Shown here one piece after another: positions 10,312 to 19,481 of a stretch of 64,000 nucleotides of DNA (positions are counted from its first letter, which is position 1; each line of letters opens with the position of its first letter). Origin of the DNA: Thermincola carboxydiphila (lineage in GTDB: Bacteria > Bacillota > Thermincolia > Thermincolales > UBA2595). The DNA lies in NCBI GenBank assembly GCA_016841725.1, contig JAENYP010000001.1, forward strand, positions 310,001-374,000, in the 5' to 3' direction. The notes under the pieces were generated by a model. The model searched no databases, was not told the origin of the DNA, and worked only from the letters and a program-made list of their open reading frames with translations. The position numbers were made by a program, and so were the translations under genes.

Positions 10312-10699
10312 TAACCCCAGAGCAAGTCAGTTTACGGTGTGACCTTGTGTTCCTATATAGTGGTCCATTTTAACCGTAAAGACGGTTCAGTTGTTCCGAT
10401 AACCTGGCATTACGTTGCCGAAATACTCAGCACTAACATGTAATCTGTTTTTAAGTGGTTTCAGGAGTAAATTGAGTATTTATTAACTGCTGTATTTAAT
10501 TACCCGCTAAAACTAATGGATGTGTTGTATTTTCTATTAATAACCTCTTTAGAGTCTTATGTATTGGCAATTTTTTCGTAACTGCAAGAAGTCATGTGAA
10601 ACTTCTTGCAAAAAAAATTATCCAAACTTACCATGAAGAACTATGTTTTAACTGAAAAAATTCACCGATAGATGATTCTTAAATTTTCTATTATATTTC

Positions 10700-11476
10700 C
10701 TATATCTCCGGATAAGTCTCTGTCCTACTTTGCGTATCATTTATTTGATTTACAAATATGAAATACCACTCATCGTCTCCTGGATATATCTCAGAAATCT
10801 TAGCTTGTTGAGTAGCTCCTACGTAGTCAAAAGCATTGTCTACAACTGGGTCCCAGCTTGAAGAAGCATATTTGGTCCAAGTTGACGAAACGGAGTAAGT
10901 ACTACTATAGTATTGTTCATAAGGACCGTAAATTGTGAACCCGGCTTGCCCTAATACCACTTTAAGATCTGACATAGATGTATTGCCGTTATTTGTAAAT
11001 TGCCAACCGCCCGTAGCGGATTGAAGTTGAACGCCATTATCTTCTTCTTCCCAATAAATTGTAGAATATGCCCTAACAGAATCTTGTATGTCTTCCACGC
11101 CATCGTCAGTTCTACTTTTTATAACACTAATGGTGACTTCTGCAAAACCGGTAGTTGCATATGATTTTCGTTCTTTTCCATTATCTAATATTTCCTTTTT
11201 CAATAATTGTGTCGTTGTGTATGTCTCTACATTTTTTTCGTTTCCTGTTAATTTATTTTTTAGTTTTGCTATTGGTTTTGCTTCATATTTTCCGGTTTCT
11301 AAGTCTGTAATATTGTCTTTTGCGCGTTTAAATAATGTATCTAAATCCTTTATTTCTTTAGCTTGGTATACTATTTTCCCTCCGGGTTCACTCTTTTGGC
11401 CTTGATTGGCATAAACAGCTCCTGCCGACGTTAACACCAAAACAATAATCAGAATAAAATTAACAAATTTTTTCAT
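10700..11476 (-). CDS. Hypothetical secreted protein
   Basis: Clear signal peptide MKKFVNFILIIVLVLTSAGAVYA; no family recognised. Confidence 0.7.
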   Translation of the reverse strand: MKKFVNFILIIVLVLTSAGAVYANQGQKSEPGGKIVYQAKEIKDLDTLFKRAKDNITDLETGKYEAKPIAKLKNKLTGNEKNVETYTTTQLLKKEILDNGKERKSYATTGFAEVTISVIKSRTDDGVEDIQDSVRAYSTIYWEEEDNGVQLQSATGGWQFTNNGNTSMSDLKVVLGQAGFTIYGPYEQYYSSTYSVSSTWTKYASSSWDPVVDNAFDYVGATQQAKISEIYPGDDEWYFIFVNQINDTQSRTETYPEI

Positions 11477-11573
11477 TCAAAAACCAGCTCCTTTTTTTTA
11501 ATAACTTGTTATTTTTTTCTCCTAATAATTGATAACTGATAAAAAACTACCCTTATTCATTCTCATTATTCTC

Positions 11574-12410
11574 TTACCATACTTTTACTTCCCCCGCCCC
11601 TTGTGCGTTAGCCTCAAATCCTAAATCCACAGCACACTGCAACATCTGCTGCTTCACCTCATCAGCTGTCCAATCAGGATTTTGCTCCAACAACAGGGCG
11701 GCTGTTCCACTCACCATTGGGGTTGCCATAGATGTCCCCGACGCGGTAAAATAATAATCAGATATAGTGGTTTGCGGAGGTTTTCCCAGGGATTCTGCTT
11801 GCGAGGCTGCCTTAGGTTTACCTGCCAGACCACTATTCTTTTTGGGTAAATATGACGTGTCTGCAGCCAGAGACGTTATACTTACCCCCGGAACAACCAA
11901 ATCAGGTTTGGTTAACCCATCAATGGTTGGCTCACGGCTGGAAAATTCGGCAATAACATCATCCTCCGCATCAATTGTTCCCCTGTCATCTGCTGCTCCC
12001 ACGGTAATTATATTGGGATTGATTCCCGGTGTGTTTATTGTCCCTGCTTCCGGCCCGTTGTTTCCTGCAGCTGCCACTACTACCAATCCTGAATTCCAGG
12101 CTGCCTCAACTGCCTGGCTTAATGGGGCAGTAGTATAAGATTCTGTTGCCGGAGCGCCAACAGACAGGTTAACAACCTTTACACTATATGCATCCTTGTT
12201 CTCTACGACCCACTGAATTCCGGCAATCACGTCACTGATCGGGCCGCTGCCGGTCTCATCCAGTACTTTGACACCCACCAGATTGGCTTCCTCCCCTATG
12301 TTGCCCGCCAGGTACGAACTTGAGATTTTTTCATGGGCAGCAAACGATGATGTTGAAACATTGATAATTGACAGGAGTAACTGCGAATAAGAAAAAATGT
12401 TATTACCTTG
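11574..12410 (-). pseudogene. Subtilisin-like (S8) protease, N-terminally truncated
   Basis: GTSMATPMVSGTAALL (catalytic Ser) and AAAGNNGPEAG present; the segment with the catalytic Asp and His is missing, replaced by a short signal-peptide-like stretch (...LLLSIINVSTSSFAAHEKISSSYLAGNIGEEANLVGVKVLD). Confidence 0.7.
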
Positions 12411-12467
12411 TGAAATTAATTATGCATTTCCCACCTCCTTTGGCCTCCTTTTCGCCTCTATAATTAA

Positions 12468-12539
12468 AGATGATTCTATAAGCAAAAGGTTCCCATAAAA
12501 AATGATATATTTTGGAACCTTTTGCTGACTGAATCATCT
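12468..12539. repeat. Long interrupted palindrome between divergent genes
   Basis: AGATGATTC-N4-AGCAAAAGGTTCC-N20-GGAACCTTTTGCT-N4-GAATCATCT; both arm pairs perfect (9 bp and 13 bp). Confidence 0.9.
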
Positions 12540-12609
12540 TATTATTACGAAGACCTAAATACAAGGAGCATTAGTGAGAAAATCTTAATTTATAGAGGGA
12601 GGTGATATA

Positions 12610-13107
12610 ATGCGAAAGCTTGTTATTGTTTTATTATTAGTCAGTTTGGCAATTACCTTTTTCTGCATCCCCGCATCAGCCGACCCGGGCCGTCAAACAA
12701 AAGCGCCTACTCAAGGCATAATGTCATCAGATCCAATGTATGGAAGTTTTGATTCCTCGGAAATTGACCCTGATCAAGTATCAACCAATGGTGGATTAAT
12801 TATGAAGTGGGGTTGCAGTATATCCAACCTTGGCAACGGAACTGTTGATATTTATGGTTACACACAAACCTATTCTGTTGAAGATTCTGTTAAGGTTACA
12901 GCCTATTTGCAAAAATGGACAGGCAGCCGCTGGGAAGACGTTATTGGGGTTGCCGGTTCAGCAAGCAATACCAATTATATAAGCGCTTCTAAAAACATCG
13001 CCGTCAGCAGAGGTTATTATTACAGAACCTGGGCAGTTCATACTGCAGCGAATGCCTCTGCTTCGGAAATAACTTATAGCACTTCGTCCTATATTTACGT
13101 AAACTAA
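12610..13107 (+). CDS. Secreted hypothetical protein (DUF6147-like)
   Basis: Signal peptide plus SxNGxG/YxxTQTY..VKVTAYLQKWTGSRW pattern; RBS gaggtgat. Confidence 0.65.
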   Translation: MRKLVIVLLLVSLAITFFCIPASADPGRQTKAPTQGIMSSDPMYGSFDSSEIDPDQVSTNGGLIMKWGCSISNLGNGTVDIYGYTQTYSVEDSVKVTAYLQKWTGSRWEDVIGVAGSASNTNYISASKNIAVSRGYYYRTWAVHTAANASASEITYSTSSYIYVN

Positions 13108-13149
13108 ACAATAAGAAAGAAGCAGGTCCAAAAGGCGCCTGCTTCTTTC

Positions 13150-13929
13150 TTATTGCATTGATTTGGCAATTTTGACAATTTCCCATTCGTCTATTTGTCC
13201 GCTTATTCTAAGGGAGAAGCCTGATAAATAATACTGCAGTTCTTTATGACCGTTTGTAAAGGAAGTGAGTGTGCCCTTTTGTCCATTGATGTCCAGTTCA
13301 TGAACTGCCGCGTCCCCTGTTTTAATGTTTTCAGAAATAGCAAAATCTCCGGGCAATTTTTTCTCAATTATAAGAATTTCGCTATTACTTAGCTTGTAAT
13401 GTAAGGTCACTTCACCGGTTTCTTCTTTACAACCCGAGTAAATTACCCTTTCGAGTTTATATCCTTCCGGCATGTACCCGGGAACCTTGAAAACAAAAGG
13501 CACCTCTTCCCGTGCTTTGGCAATACTTTCAAACACCGCCGGCTGAGGAGATTGTACGGTTTCAATAGTTACTTCGCCCTCAGGGGGAGCCTGCTCGTTG
13601 GAGGGCGGACTTACTTCTCTGGATATATGCTCAACCCTTGTTTCTCCTCCAAAAACACTTTGAAATATCCGGACCAACCGCTTGCCAACAGCGGTGGCAT
13701 CATGGTTCGGAAACAGCCATGGAGTCATACCCATTGACAAAATAAATGCAATGGAAGCTATGGCAATTTTATATCTCAGTTTTCTTTTCCTGGTCTTTTC
13801 CTTTTCACTGGCTAACTTTATCATGATTTCCGACCAGACTTCCTCTTTGGGTGGAACCTTTATTTCATCTGCTTTAGCCTGTATGCTTTTCTTGATAATA
13901 TTATCCAAATCTATATTACCCTTTTTCAA
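13150..13929 (-). CDS. DUF4367-type putative anti-sigma factor
   Basis: Cytoplasmic N-terminus, single TM, extracytoplasmic VPFVFKVPGYMPEGYKLERV; overlaps the ECF sigma gene. Confidence 0.75.
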   Translation of the reverse strand: MKKGNIDLDNIIKKSIQAKADEIKVPPKEEVWSEIMIKLASEKEKTRKRKLRYKIAIASIAFILSMGMTPWLFPNHDATAVGKRLVRIFQSVFGGETRVEHISREVSPPSNEQAPPEGEVTIETVQSPQPAVFESIAKAREEVPFVFKVPGYMPEGYKLERVIYSGCKEETGEVTLHYKLSNSEILIIEKKLPGDFAISENIKTGDAAVHELDINGQKGTLTSFTNGHKELQYYLSGFSLRISGQIDEWEIVKIAKSMQ

Positions 13930-14530
13930 CCTTTTTCACCTCAACTTCTTTGTCTTCAGAAAGATATTCCTCCAACATGGCGCGAATTTGAACTTTCGCC
14001 CTGTGCAACCTCGATTTGACCGTTCCGTTCTTTATTTTCAATGATTCAGCCATTTCTGTTTCGGAATGTCCCCAGAAATATTTCAAAATAATTACGTCTT
14101 TATATATTTCATCCATTTGATTTATGGCTTCAAAAACTTTTTCGGCAATTTCCTTTTTCTCTAAAGCCCGTTCCGGTAATAAAAAACTTTTCTGCCAAAA
14201 ACCATTTTCCAAAAGGGCCACCGTTTCAATATTTTCTACAGTTATAGTCCGTCCTTTATCTCTTATAACCTTCCTTAATCCTTCTTTCGCTTTGTTTGTT
14301 GCTATAACTGACAACCAAGCCTGAAATTTAGCCGGGTCTCTTAACTGGTAAATATTGGTCCACACTTTCAGGAAGGTTTCCTGAGTCATGTCTTTACTGA
14401 TTTCTTCATCTCCGGTAATCAATAGAATAGTTTTATAGATTTTTTCGTAATAGTCTTCAAATAATACATGGAAGAATTGCTGCTTGGAATCTTTGCCAGG
14501 ACTGGTCTTAAATAACTCACGAAGGTTCAT
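13916..14530 (-). CDS. ECF-type RNA polymerase sigma factor
   Basis: DMTQETFLKVWTNIYQLRDPAKFQAWLSVIATNKAKE and KYFWGHSETEMAESLKIKNGTVKSRLHRAK. Confidence 0.93.
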   Translation of the reverse strand: MNLRELFKTSPGKDSKQQFFHVLFEDYYEKIYKTILLITGDEEISKDMTQETFLKVWTNIYQLRDPAKFQAWLSVIATNKAKEGLRKVIRDKGRTITVENIETVALLENGFWQKSFLLPERALEKKEIAEKVFEAINQMDEIYKDVIILKYFWGHSETEMAESLKIKNGTVKSRLHRAKVQIRAMLEEYLSEDKEVEVKKVEKG

Positions 14531-14757
14531 AAGTTTTTCTCTCCTTCAATTAAGGATGGTCATAACCAAAAAAGGTTCCATGACCTTTTTAAAAATTTCA
14601 ATGAAAATAAAAAAACCTATCTATTATGACAGGTCCTGTTTGTTAACTCACTATGCAGCTTTCTTTTGATTCTTCATTTTTCCCGTATTGTCCTGCCGGG
14701 ATGGCATGAAATGCCTTTTTCAGGGTCTGAAACGCGGTTTTCACGGTATAAAATGCT

Positions 14758-14898
14758 TCACTTCCTGTCCTTCCTCTTTTGAGACTTAAACTTGAATTCC
14801 ACCTGTACAGGTGCCGGGCAGTAACGCTTGCATTCAACAATAATGACTGATTTTTCCTGTTTACATTCCCTGAGGCACAACCGGCAGAGTTTATTCAT
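14758..14898 (-). CDS. Candidate 46-aa Cys-rich small protein
   Basis: MNKLCRLCLRECKQEKSVIIVECKRYCPAPVQVEFKFKSQKRKDRK read from the minus strand; not in the ORF track because of length. Confidence 0.55.
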   Translation of the reverse strand: MNKLCRLCLRECKQEKSVIIVECKRYCPAPVQVEFKFKSQKRKDRK

Positions 14899-14947
14899 GC
14901 ATCCAAACCCCCAAGGCCGCTTTCTGAAATATTCTGTCCGACTGATA

Positions 14948-15166
14948 TTATTCAGCCGGGTCTTCTGTGATAACCTGCCTGCCTTTGTCCAGCCTCAGAC
15001 GTGCTGAATCGGTGGGAAGGCTGACTGCAATCTTAATCTGGTCACCCTCTTTGACACCGCCGGGAACGAGAAACTTGGGAATTCTAAAGGTATCTTTGCC
15101 CCACTCAATAATAACCCAGGAGCCTTCCATTTTTTCAACCGTAAGTAACACATTATCCCACTCCAA
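14948..15166 (-). CDS. DUF3006-type small protein
   Basis: VEKMEGSWVIIEWGKDTFRIPKFLVPGGVKEGDQIKI. Confidence 0.75.
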   Translation of the reverse strand: MEWDNVLLTVEKMEGSWVIIEWGKDTFRIPKFLVPGGVKEGDQIKIAVSLPTDSARLRLDKGRQVITEDPAE

Positions 15167-15260
15167 TCCATACGGTGGCAGTTCGTGGTGTTTTGTCCTG
15201 TTTCTTACTTATTCTAGCACACCCGGACTGTTTTGTCATTACAAAAGGTCCTGGATATGG

Positions 15261-16484
15261 CTAACCATTATCCGTTTCAGCCTCCCGCAGCATCTCCGTA
15301 ACACTGGTTCCCCGTACCTGCCAAGGAAAAGGCCCGGATACTTTTACCAGCTGATATTTTATCTCCCTGTTTTTCACCTGGGTACCGTCTTTAAGCCCGT
15401 AAGAAGCTTTTACCGTAAACACCGTCCCGTTTTCCCCGGATGGTTCGGAGACCTCCCCCACAGCAAACCAGCTTATCCTGCTAAAAACAGTGTCAAGTTC
15501 CCTTTCCCGCGCCCCGGTTTCATACTTGACGAGCCTTTTGCCCAGGTTATAATCAGCCTGTTCTACTGCAGTGAGCATTACCCTGAGCACCTGTCCGGCT
15601 CCGGCCCCTGCCAGCATTTCATCAAACCTGCCTGCTGCCTTCCAGACCATCACTTGGTGTGCCAGGTTGACCTTATTATTATGAAGCTTGCTGTCCCGGA
15701 AGTGGATACAGAAATGCCCGTTAAAATCATTTCCGCCTATGGCGCCGGCGCCGTGAGGCATTCCATTCATAGATGCCGCTATCTTATACCCCCTTATTGT
15801 GACAACAACAGCCCTTCTTCTCCAACTCCACGCGCCCCCGTAAATTTTTTTCATGATACCGCTGTCCTCTGCTGTCAGTGGCTGTACATCGGCATGCTGA
15901 CTCCCGGCCCTGCGCTGCACCACAAATGATTCCCCTGTCTCCAGGTCGGTAACCCTGGCCTTGTCAAATTTACGAAAAATCCCGTTAACCTCTGTCCAAG
16001 TCAGGAATTCACCATAGGGGCTTTTCCCATCGACCTCATTAACTGCTGCCTCCAGGCATGCGCCTCTATCCCTCAGGAGGTATCTTCTGCCGGTTTCAGG
16101 TTCGTATATATCCCCTGGCTTTTCAAACAAAAAAGTCTGGGTCCCGTTTCTTCTTTTGACCACAAGCTGATAGCCCTTCCCGGTTCTGTCCCGGTTATCC
16201 TTACCTTTCACCTGCCCCGGGTCTCCGGTAATCACGGCCTTCGCAATTTGCCTGTCCAGTTCTGCAAGGGTGTTGTCATCAGATATAGTTATTTTCCCCT
16301 TAAATGAAGCGGAACTTAATTCAGCAGAAATAATTTGGCTTATCCAATTGTGCACACCACGGCCAAGAAAGAATATAAATAAACAAAAGACCACAATAAT
16401 CAGGAACATTTTTTTACCGGACCTGCCGGTACGAAAACCTATGACCCTCAACCGGTATACCTCCCCGGATAACCGCTGCAGCAA
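15261..16484 (-). CDS. Membrane-anchored protein with the His/Asp-rich domain shared with 864..2123
   Basis: N-terminal TM; RRAGSQHADVQPLTAEDSGIMKKIYGGAWSWRRRAVVV...GMPHG...NGHFCIHF...HQVMVWKAAG. Confidence 0.75.
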   Translation of the reverse strand: MLQRLSGEVYRLRVIGFRTGRSGKKMFLIIVVFCLFIFFLGRGVHNWISQIISAELSSASFKGKITISDDNTLAELDRQIAKAVITGDPGQVKGKDNRDRTGKGYQLVVKRRNGTQTFLFEKPGDIYEPETGRRYLLRDRGACLEAAVNEVDGKSPYGEFLTWTEVNGIFRKFDKARVTDLETGESFVVQRRAGSQHADVQPLTAEDSGIMKKIYGGAWSWRRRAVVVTIRGYKIAASMNGMPHGAGAIGGNDFNGHFCIHFRDSKLHNNKVNLAHQVMVWKAAGRFDEMLAGAGAGQVLRVMLTAVEQADYNLGKRLVKYETGARERELDTVFSRISWFAVGEVSEPSGENGTVFTVKASYGLKDGTQVKNREIKYQLVKVSGPFPWQVRGTSVTEMLREAETDNG

Positions 16485-16715
16485 TGCATCCGGAATAACT
16501 CCGCCGGACTACACTCACATACAAATACATATGAAGAGATGTCCCGATTATGTCAAAAAAAGAGTCAAAGGTGTGTCACCATATACAAGTCAGTATCATA
16601 GTATACATTAGTATTAAGTGGCCTGCGAAGGGAGCTGATGTCATAAGGGGGACCCATGCTTCCCAATCACATAAATAAATTCAATTTATAAATTTTGTAC
16701 AGGAGGGGATTGTTA

Positions 16716-17243
16716 ATGGCCGATGTTGGCGGCAAACTGGAGCAGGAAATGGCTGCTCCTACAGACACTTCTTTCAGGGAGATTATTACCAAGGCTATCT
16801 GCGGGACAGGACAACAAGATTTCCGGTATACAGAGATCCTGGCCATCCCGGTTGGACGCATCCCGTCAAGCATCCTGGGATCTTCTGTAACCAGGCTTAA
16901 ACTCACCGAACCACTGGTCACGGAGATATCAGGAGATGGCAGCAAAAGTGTCCGTGTCAGCGGGACATTTGATATTAATGTTTGGTATGCCTACAATGAT
17001 GATCAAACAACAGATGTAGCCAAAGAAACCGTTAAATTTACCGAGGTAATTCCCATCAGTGTTATCAGTGAAAATATCATTGGTCAGGTTGATGCCAGGG
17101 CCGTGCTTGTCAAGTCACCTAAATGTCATAAAACTATTATCAGTGAGGCAAGTCAGGTCCAGGTAGAGGTTGAACTCAGCATTTATGCTGAAATCATCGG
17201 GGAAACAAAGGTCTATGTCCAGGTGTACTCCGAAACCGAATAG
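16716..17243 (+). CDS. cotE: Spore outer coat morphogenetic protein, CotE family
   Basis: FREIITKAICGTG...IPSSILGSSV...VSGTFDINVWYAYNDDQTTDV; RBS aggaggggat, ATG at 16716 (ORF track starts upstream at 16695). Confidence 0.85.
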   Translation: MADVGGKLEQEMAAPTDTSFREIITKAICGTGQQDFRYTEILAIPVGRIPSSILGSSVTRLKLTEPLVTEISGDGSKSVRVSGTFDINVWYAYNDDQTTDVAKETVKFTEVIPISVISENIIGQVDARAVLVKSPKCHKTIISEASQVQVEVELSIYAEIIGETKVYVQVYSETE

Positions 17244-17273
17244 CAGAACACTTCTTGAAGGGAGGATTGGTAA

Positions 17274-17906
17274 ATGACCACCGACCGCCCCGTTGTGCGG
17301 GAAATTATCACGAAAGCGGTTTGCGGAAAAGGTGCCTACAAATACCAGAGGTCCATTGACCTGGAAATACCGGTAAGGCATAAAACCATACAGGTATTAG
17401 GGAACTTCGTCTCAAATTCGGCAATAGATGAAGCAGCATTTGTAGATAAACCCTTCCAGGGCGAAGCCATCCAGGTTAAGGGCCACTATGACGTCCATGT
17501 CTGGTATGCATATGACCAGGAAACCTGTGCCGCAAAGACCACCGTTACGTTTATTGAATTTATACCTGTAAATAAATTCGGCAAAAAGATTATTTCCAAC
17601 CGGCAGGCTTCCGCAAAAATCATCGAGAAACCGCGCTGCCGCAAGGCTTATGTGAAAAATATCGGGGAAAAAACAGTTATCAGGGTTGAAATTGAACAAC
17701 TAATGACAGCAGAAGTTCTCGGACTAACAAAGGTAAAGGTAGGTGTTTTACCTCAGGCAGCAGGCAGCAGCGAAACAGTAAGGGGCCGGGAGCTGACAGC
17801 TCCCCAGACTTCGGAAAATAGCGCTGTAAGTCCAATAAAAAACTTTTATTTTGATTTAAAATACGATGAAGATCTTCCAGAGGATGATGACGATTACGAC
17901 TACTAA
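17274..17906 (+). CDS. CotE-family paralogue with acidic C-terminus
   Basis: VREIITKAVCGKGAYKYQRSIDLEIP...VKGHYDVHVWYAYDQETCAAKTTVTF; ends DEDLPEDDDDYDY. Confidence 0.82.
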   Translation: MTTDRPVVREIITKAVCGKGAYKYQRSIDLEIPVRHKTIQVLGNFVSNSAIDEAAFVDKPFQGEAIQVKGHYDVHVWYAYDQETCAAKTTVTFIEFIPVNKFGKKIISNRQASAKIIEKPRCRKAYVKNIGEKTVIRVEIEQLMTAEVLGLTKVKVGVLPQAAGSSETVRGRELTAPQTSENSAVSPIKNFYFDLKYDEDLPEDDDDYDY

Positions 17907-17915
17907 AATAATTAG

Positions 17916-17956
17916 AAAAGCGTCATAGTTCTAAAGTCGAACGACGCTTTTTTTTT
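17916..17956 (+). terminator. Rho-independent terminator after the cotE pair
   Basis: AGCGTC ... GACGCT followed by a long T run. Confidence 0.75.
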
Positions 17957-18047
17957 GGGGAAATAGCACCACTGTAACTGTTAACATACTATATATAGTA
18001 ACTCACTTTTTAACACTATCTACAACCTGAAAAGAGGCGGAAAAATT

Positions 18048-19481
18048 TTGCCGAAGATATTCACCATAAACCTTACCTGTTCGCCTTCTCTTTCTGAGGG
18101 CAGCCTAACTGTTTCTGAAGATCTCTTCCCACATATCCGGTGCAATTTGAATGAAGAAATCAGGCTCCTTACAGGTAATCATTCTTTGGTTGTCAAGTTC
18201 AGGGGTATCCACCGGGATAATTTGCCATCAGTGAAAATTGACTCCGGAACCAGCCGGGAAATGCTGCTTCCGCTCCCGTTAAAATTGGAACTCCTGCCAG
18301 ATACTTCCTCCGGCACATGGCGCCTGGGACCTGTTATCGGAATTCTGGCCCACCGGTATGGCAAAACACTAAAACCTTTTGGAGAACAGACATCTTTTTT
18401 CCGTAAATTGATTAATTGCGCTAATAGTATCAATGCTGTCTGTTTCGCCTTTTCTCCCGGTGACATTGACTGGGAGAATGAGACCATTCATGGTTCAATA
18501 CCGGAAGACAGTACTAAGGGAATGCAGCTATGGAAGCAGGTAATGTTTCCATTCCCCGATGTCATTTATGACCGGGGATTATTCCCGAAAGGAGAAAAAC
18601 GCAGCATGGCGGCAGAGGTCCGGAGATTTTTTAGAAAACACCCCCGGACAAAACTTTTTAACCCAGCCTTTTTCGGAAAATGGAAAACTCACAACTTTCT
18701 TTCAGGCCATGAAGAAATTTACCGGCACCTGCCGGAAACGATGCTGTACACAACAGCAGCAGACATCGCCAAACTAGCTGCCCGCTATGATACAGTTTAT
18801 CTGAAACCCAGCGGCGGAAGCTCAGGAAAAGGTATTATTGTACTCCAAAAAAGAGATTCCGGATATATGGCTGCTTACCGGAAATTCCGTCATCTGAAAA
18901 CAGTCGACATCCCAGATTTCTCTCAATTGAATACCACTCTGGATAATCTGATCAAAGGCCGCAGGTATGTTATCCAACAGGGAATCAGGCTGGCCAAAAT
19001 ACACGGGAACCCCTTTGATATCAGGGTCCTGATGCAAAAAAACCGGCATGGGGAATGGCTGCGCACCGGAATTGCCGCCAGAGTCGCTGCCCCGGGAAAC
19101 CTCATCAGCAACATTCACGCCGGCGGGCATGCTGAGAAAATTACTGAAGTTTTGCAGACCGTTTTCCCCAACCCCCGGCAGGCACAAAGAGTCTTTCATG
19201 ATATCAGGAAACTGAGCTTCCTTATAGCCGGCTTAATCTCAAAAGAGGGGAATCCCTTATTTGGTGAAATAGCAGTTGACCTGGGAGTTGATGAAGCAGG
19301 CAAGGTTTGGGTTATTGAATGTAATGCCATCCCGGGCAGGAGTGTTTTCAGGCGTATCGGTGCAGACGGCATCGTTACCCAGGCTATCTCCCGGCCAATG
19401 GAATATGCGTATTATCTTTCGGGATTTGCCTCTCAGGCAGAGAAATATCAAGAGGAGGAACAGAGCCAATGGCCTTCATAA
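18048..19481 (+). CDS. YheC/YheD-type ATP-grasp (1 of 4)
   Basis: FNPAFFGKWKTH, YLKPSGGSSGKGIIVL, PFDIRVLMQKN, GEIAVDLGVDEAGKVWVIECNAIPGR; TTG start. Confidence 0.9.
   Translation: MPKIFTINLTCSPSLSEGSLTVSEDLFPHIRCNLNEEIRLLTGNHSLVVKFRGIHRDNLPSVKIDSGTSREMLLPLPLKLELLPDTSSGTWRLGPVIGILAHRYGKTLKPFGEQTSFFRKLINCANSINAVCFAFSPGDIDWENETIHGSIPEDSTKGMQLWKQVMFPFPDVIYDRGLFPKGEKRSMAAEVRRFFRKHPRTKLFNPAFFGKWKTHNFLSGHEEIYRHLPETMLYTTAADIAKLAARYDTVYLKPSGGSSGKGIIVLQKRDSGYMAAYRKFRHLKTVDIPDFSQLNTTLDNLIKGRRYVIQQGIRLAKIHGNPFDIRVLMQKNRHGEWLRTGIAARVAAPGNLISNIHAGGHAEKITEVLQTVFPNPRQAQRVFHDIRKLSFLIAGLISKEGNPLFGEIAVDLGVDEAGKVWVIECNAIPGRSVFRRIGADGIVTQAISRPMEYAYYLSGFASQAEKYQEEEQSQWPS

Noticed and set aside
10320-10690. Possible transposase remnant
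   Set aside because: No motif strong enough to name a family; left unannotated.
15261-16484. YkuD-type L,D-transpeptidase reading of GHFCIHF
   Set aside because: The Cys is absent from the homologous domain at 864..2123 (GHFDLHF) and the SHGxxR context is missing.
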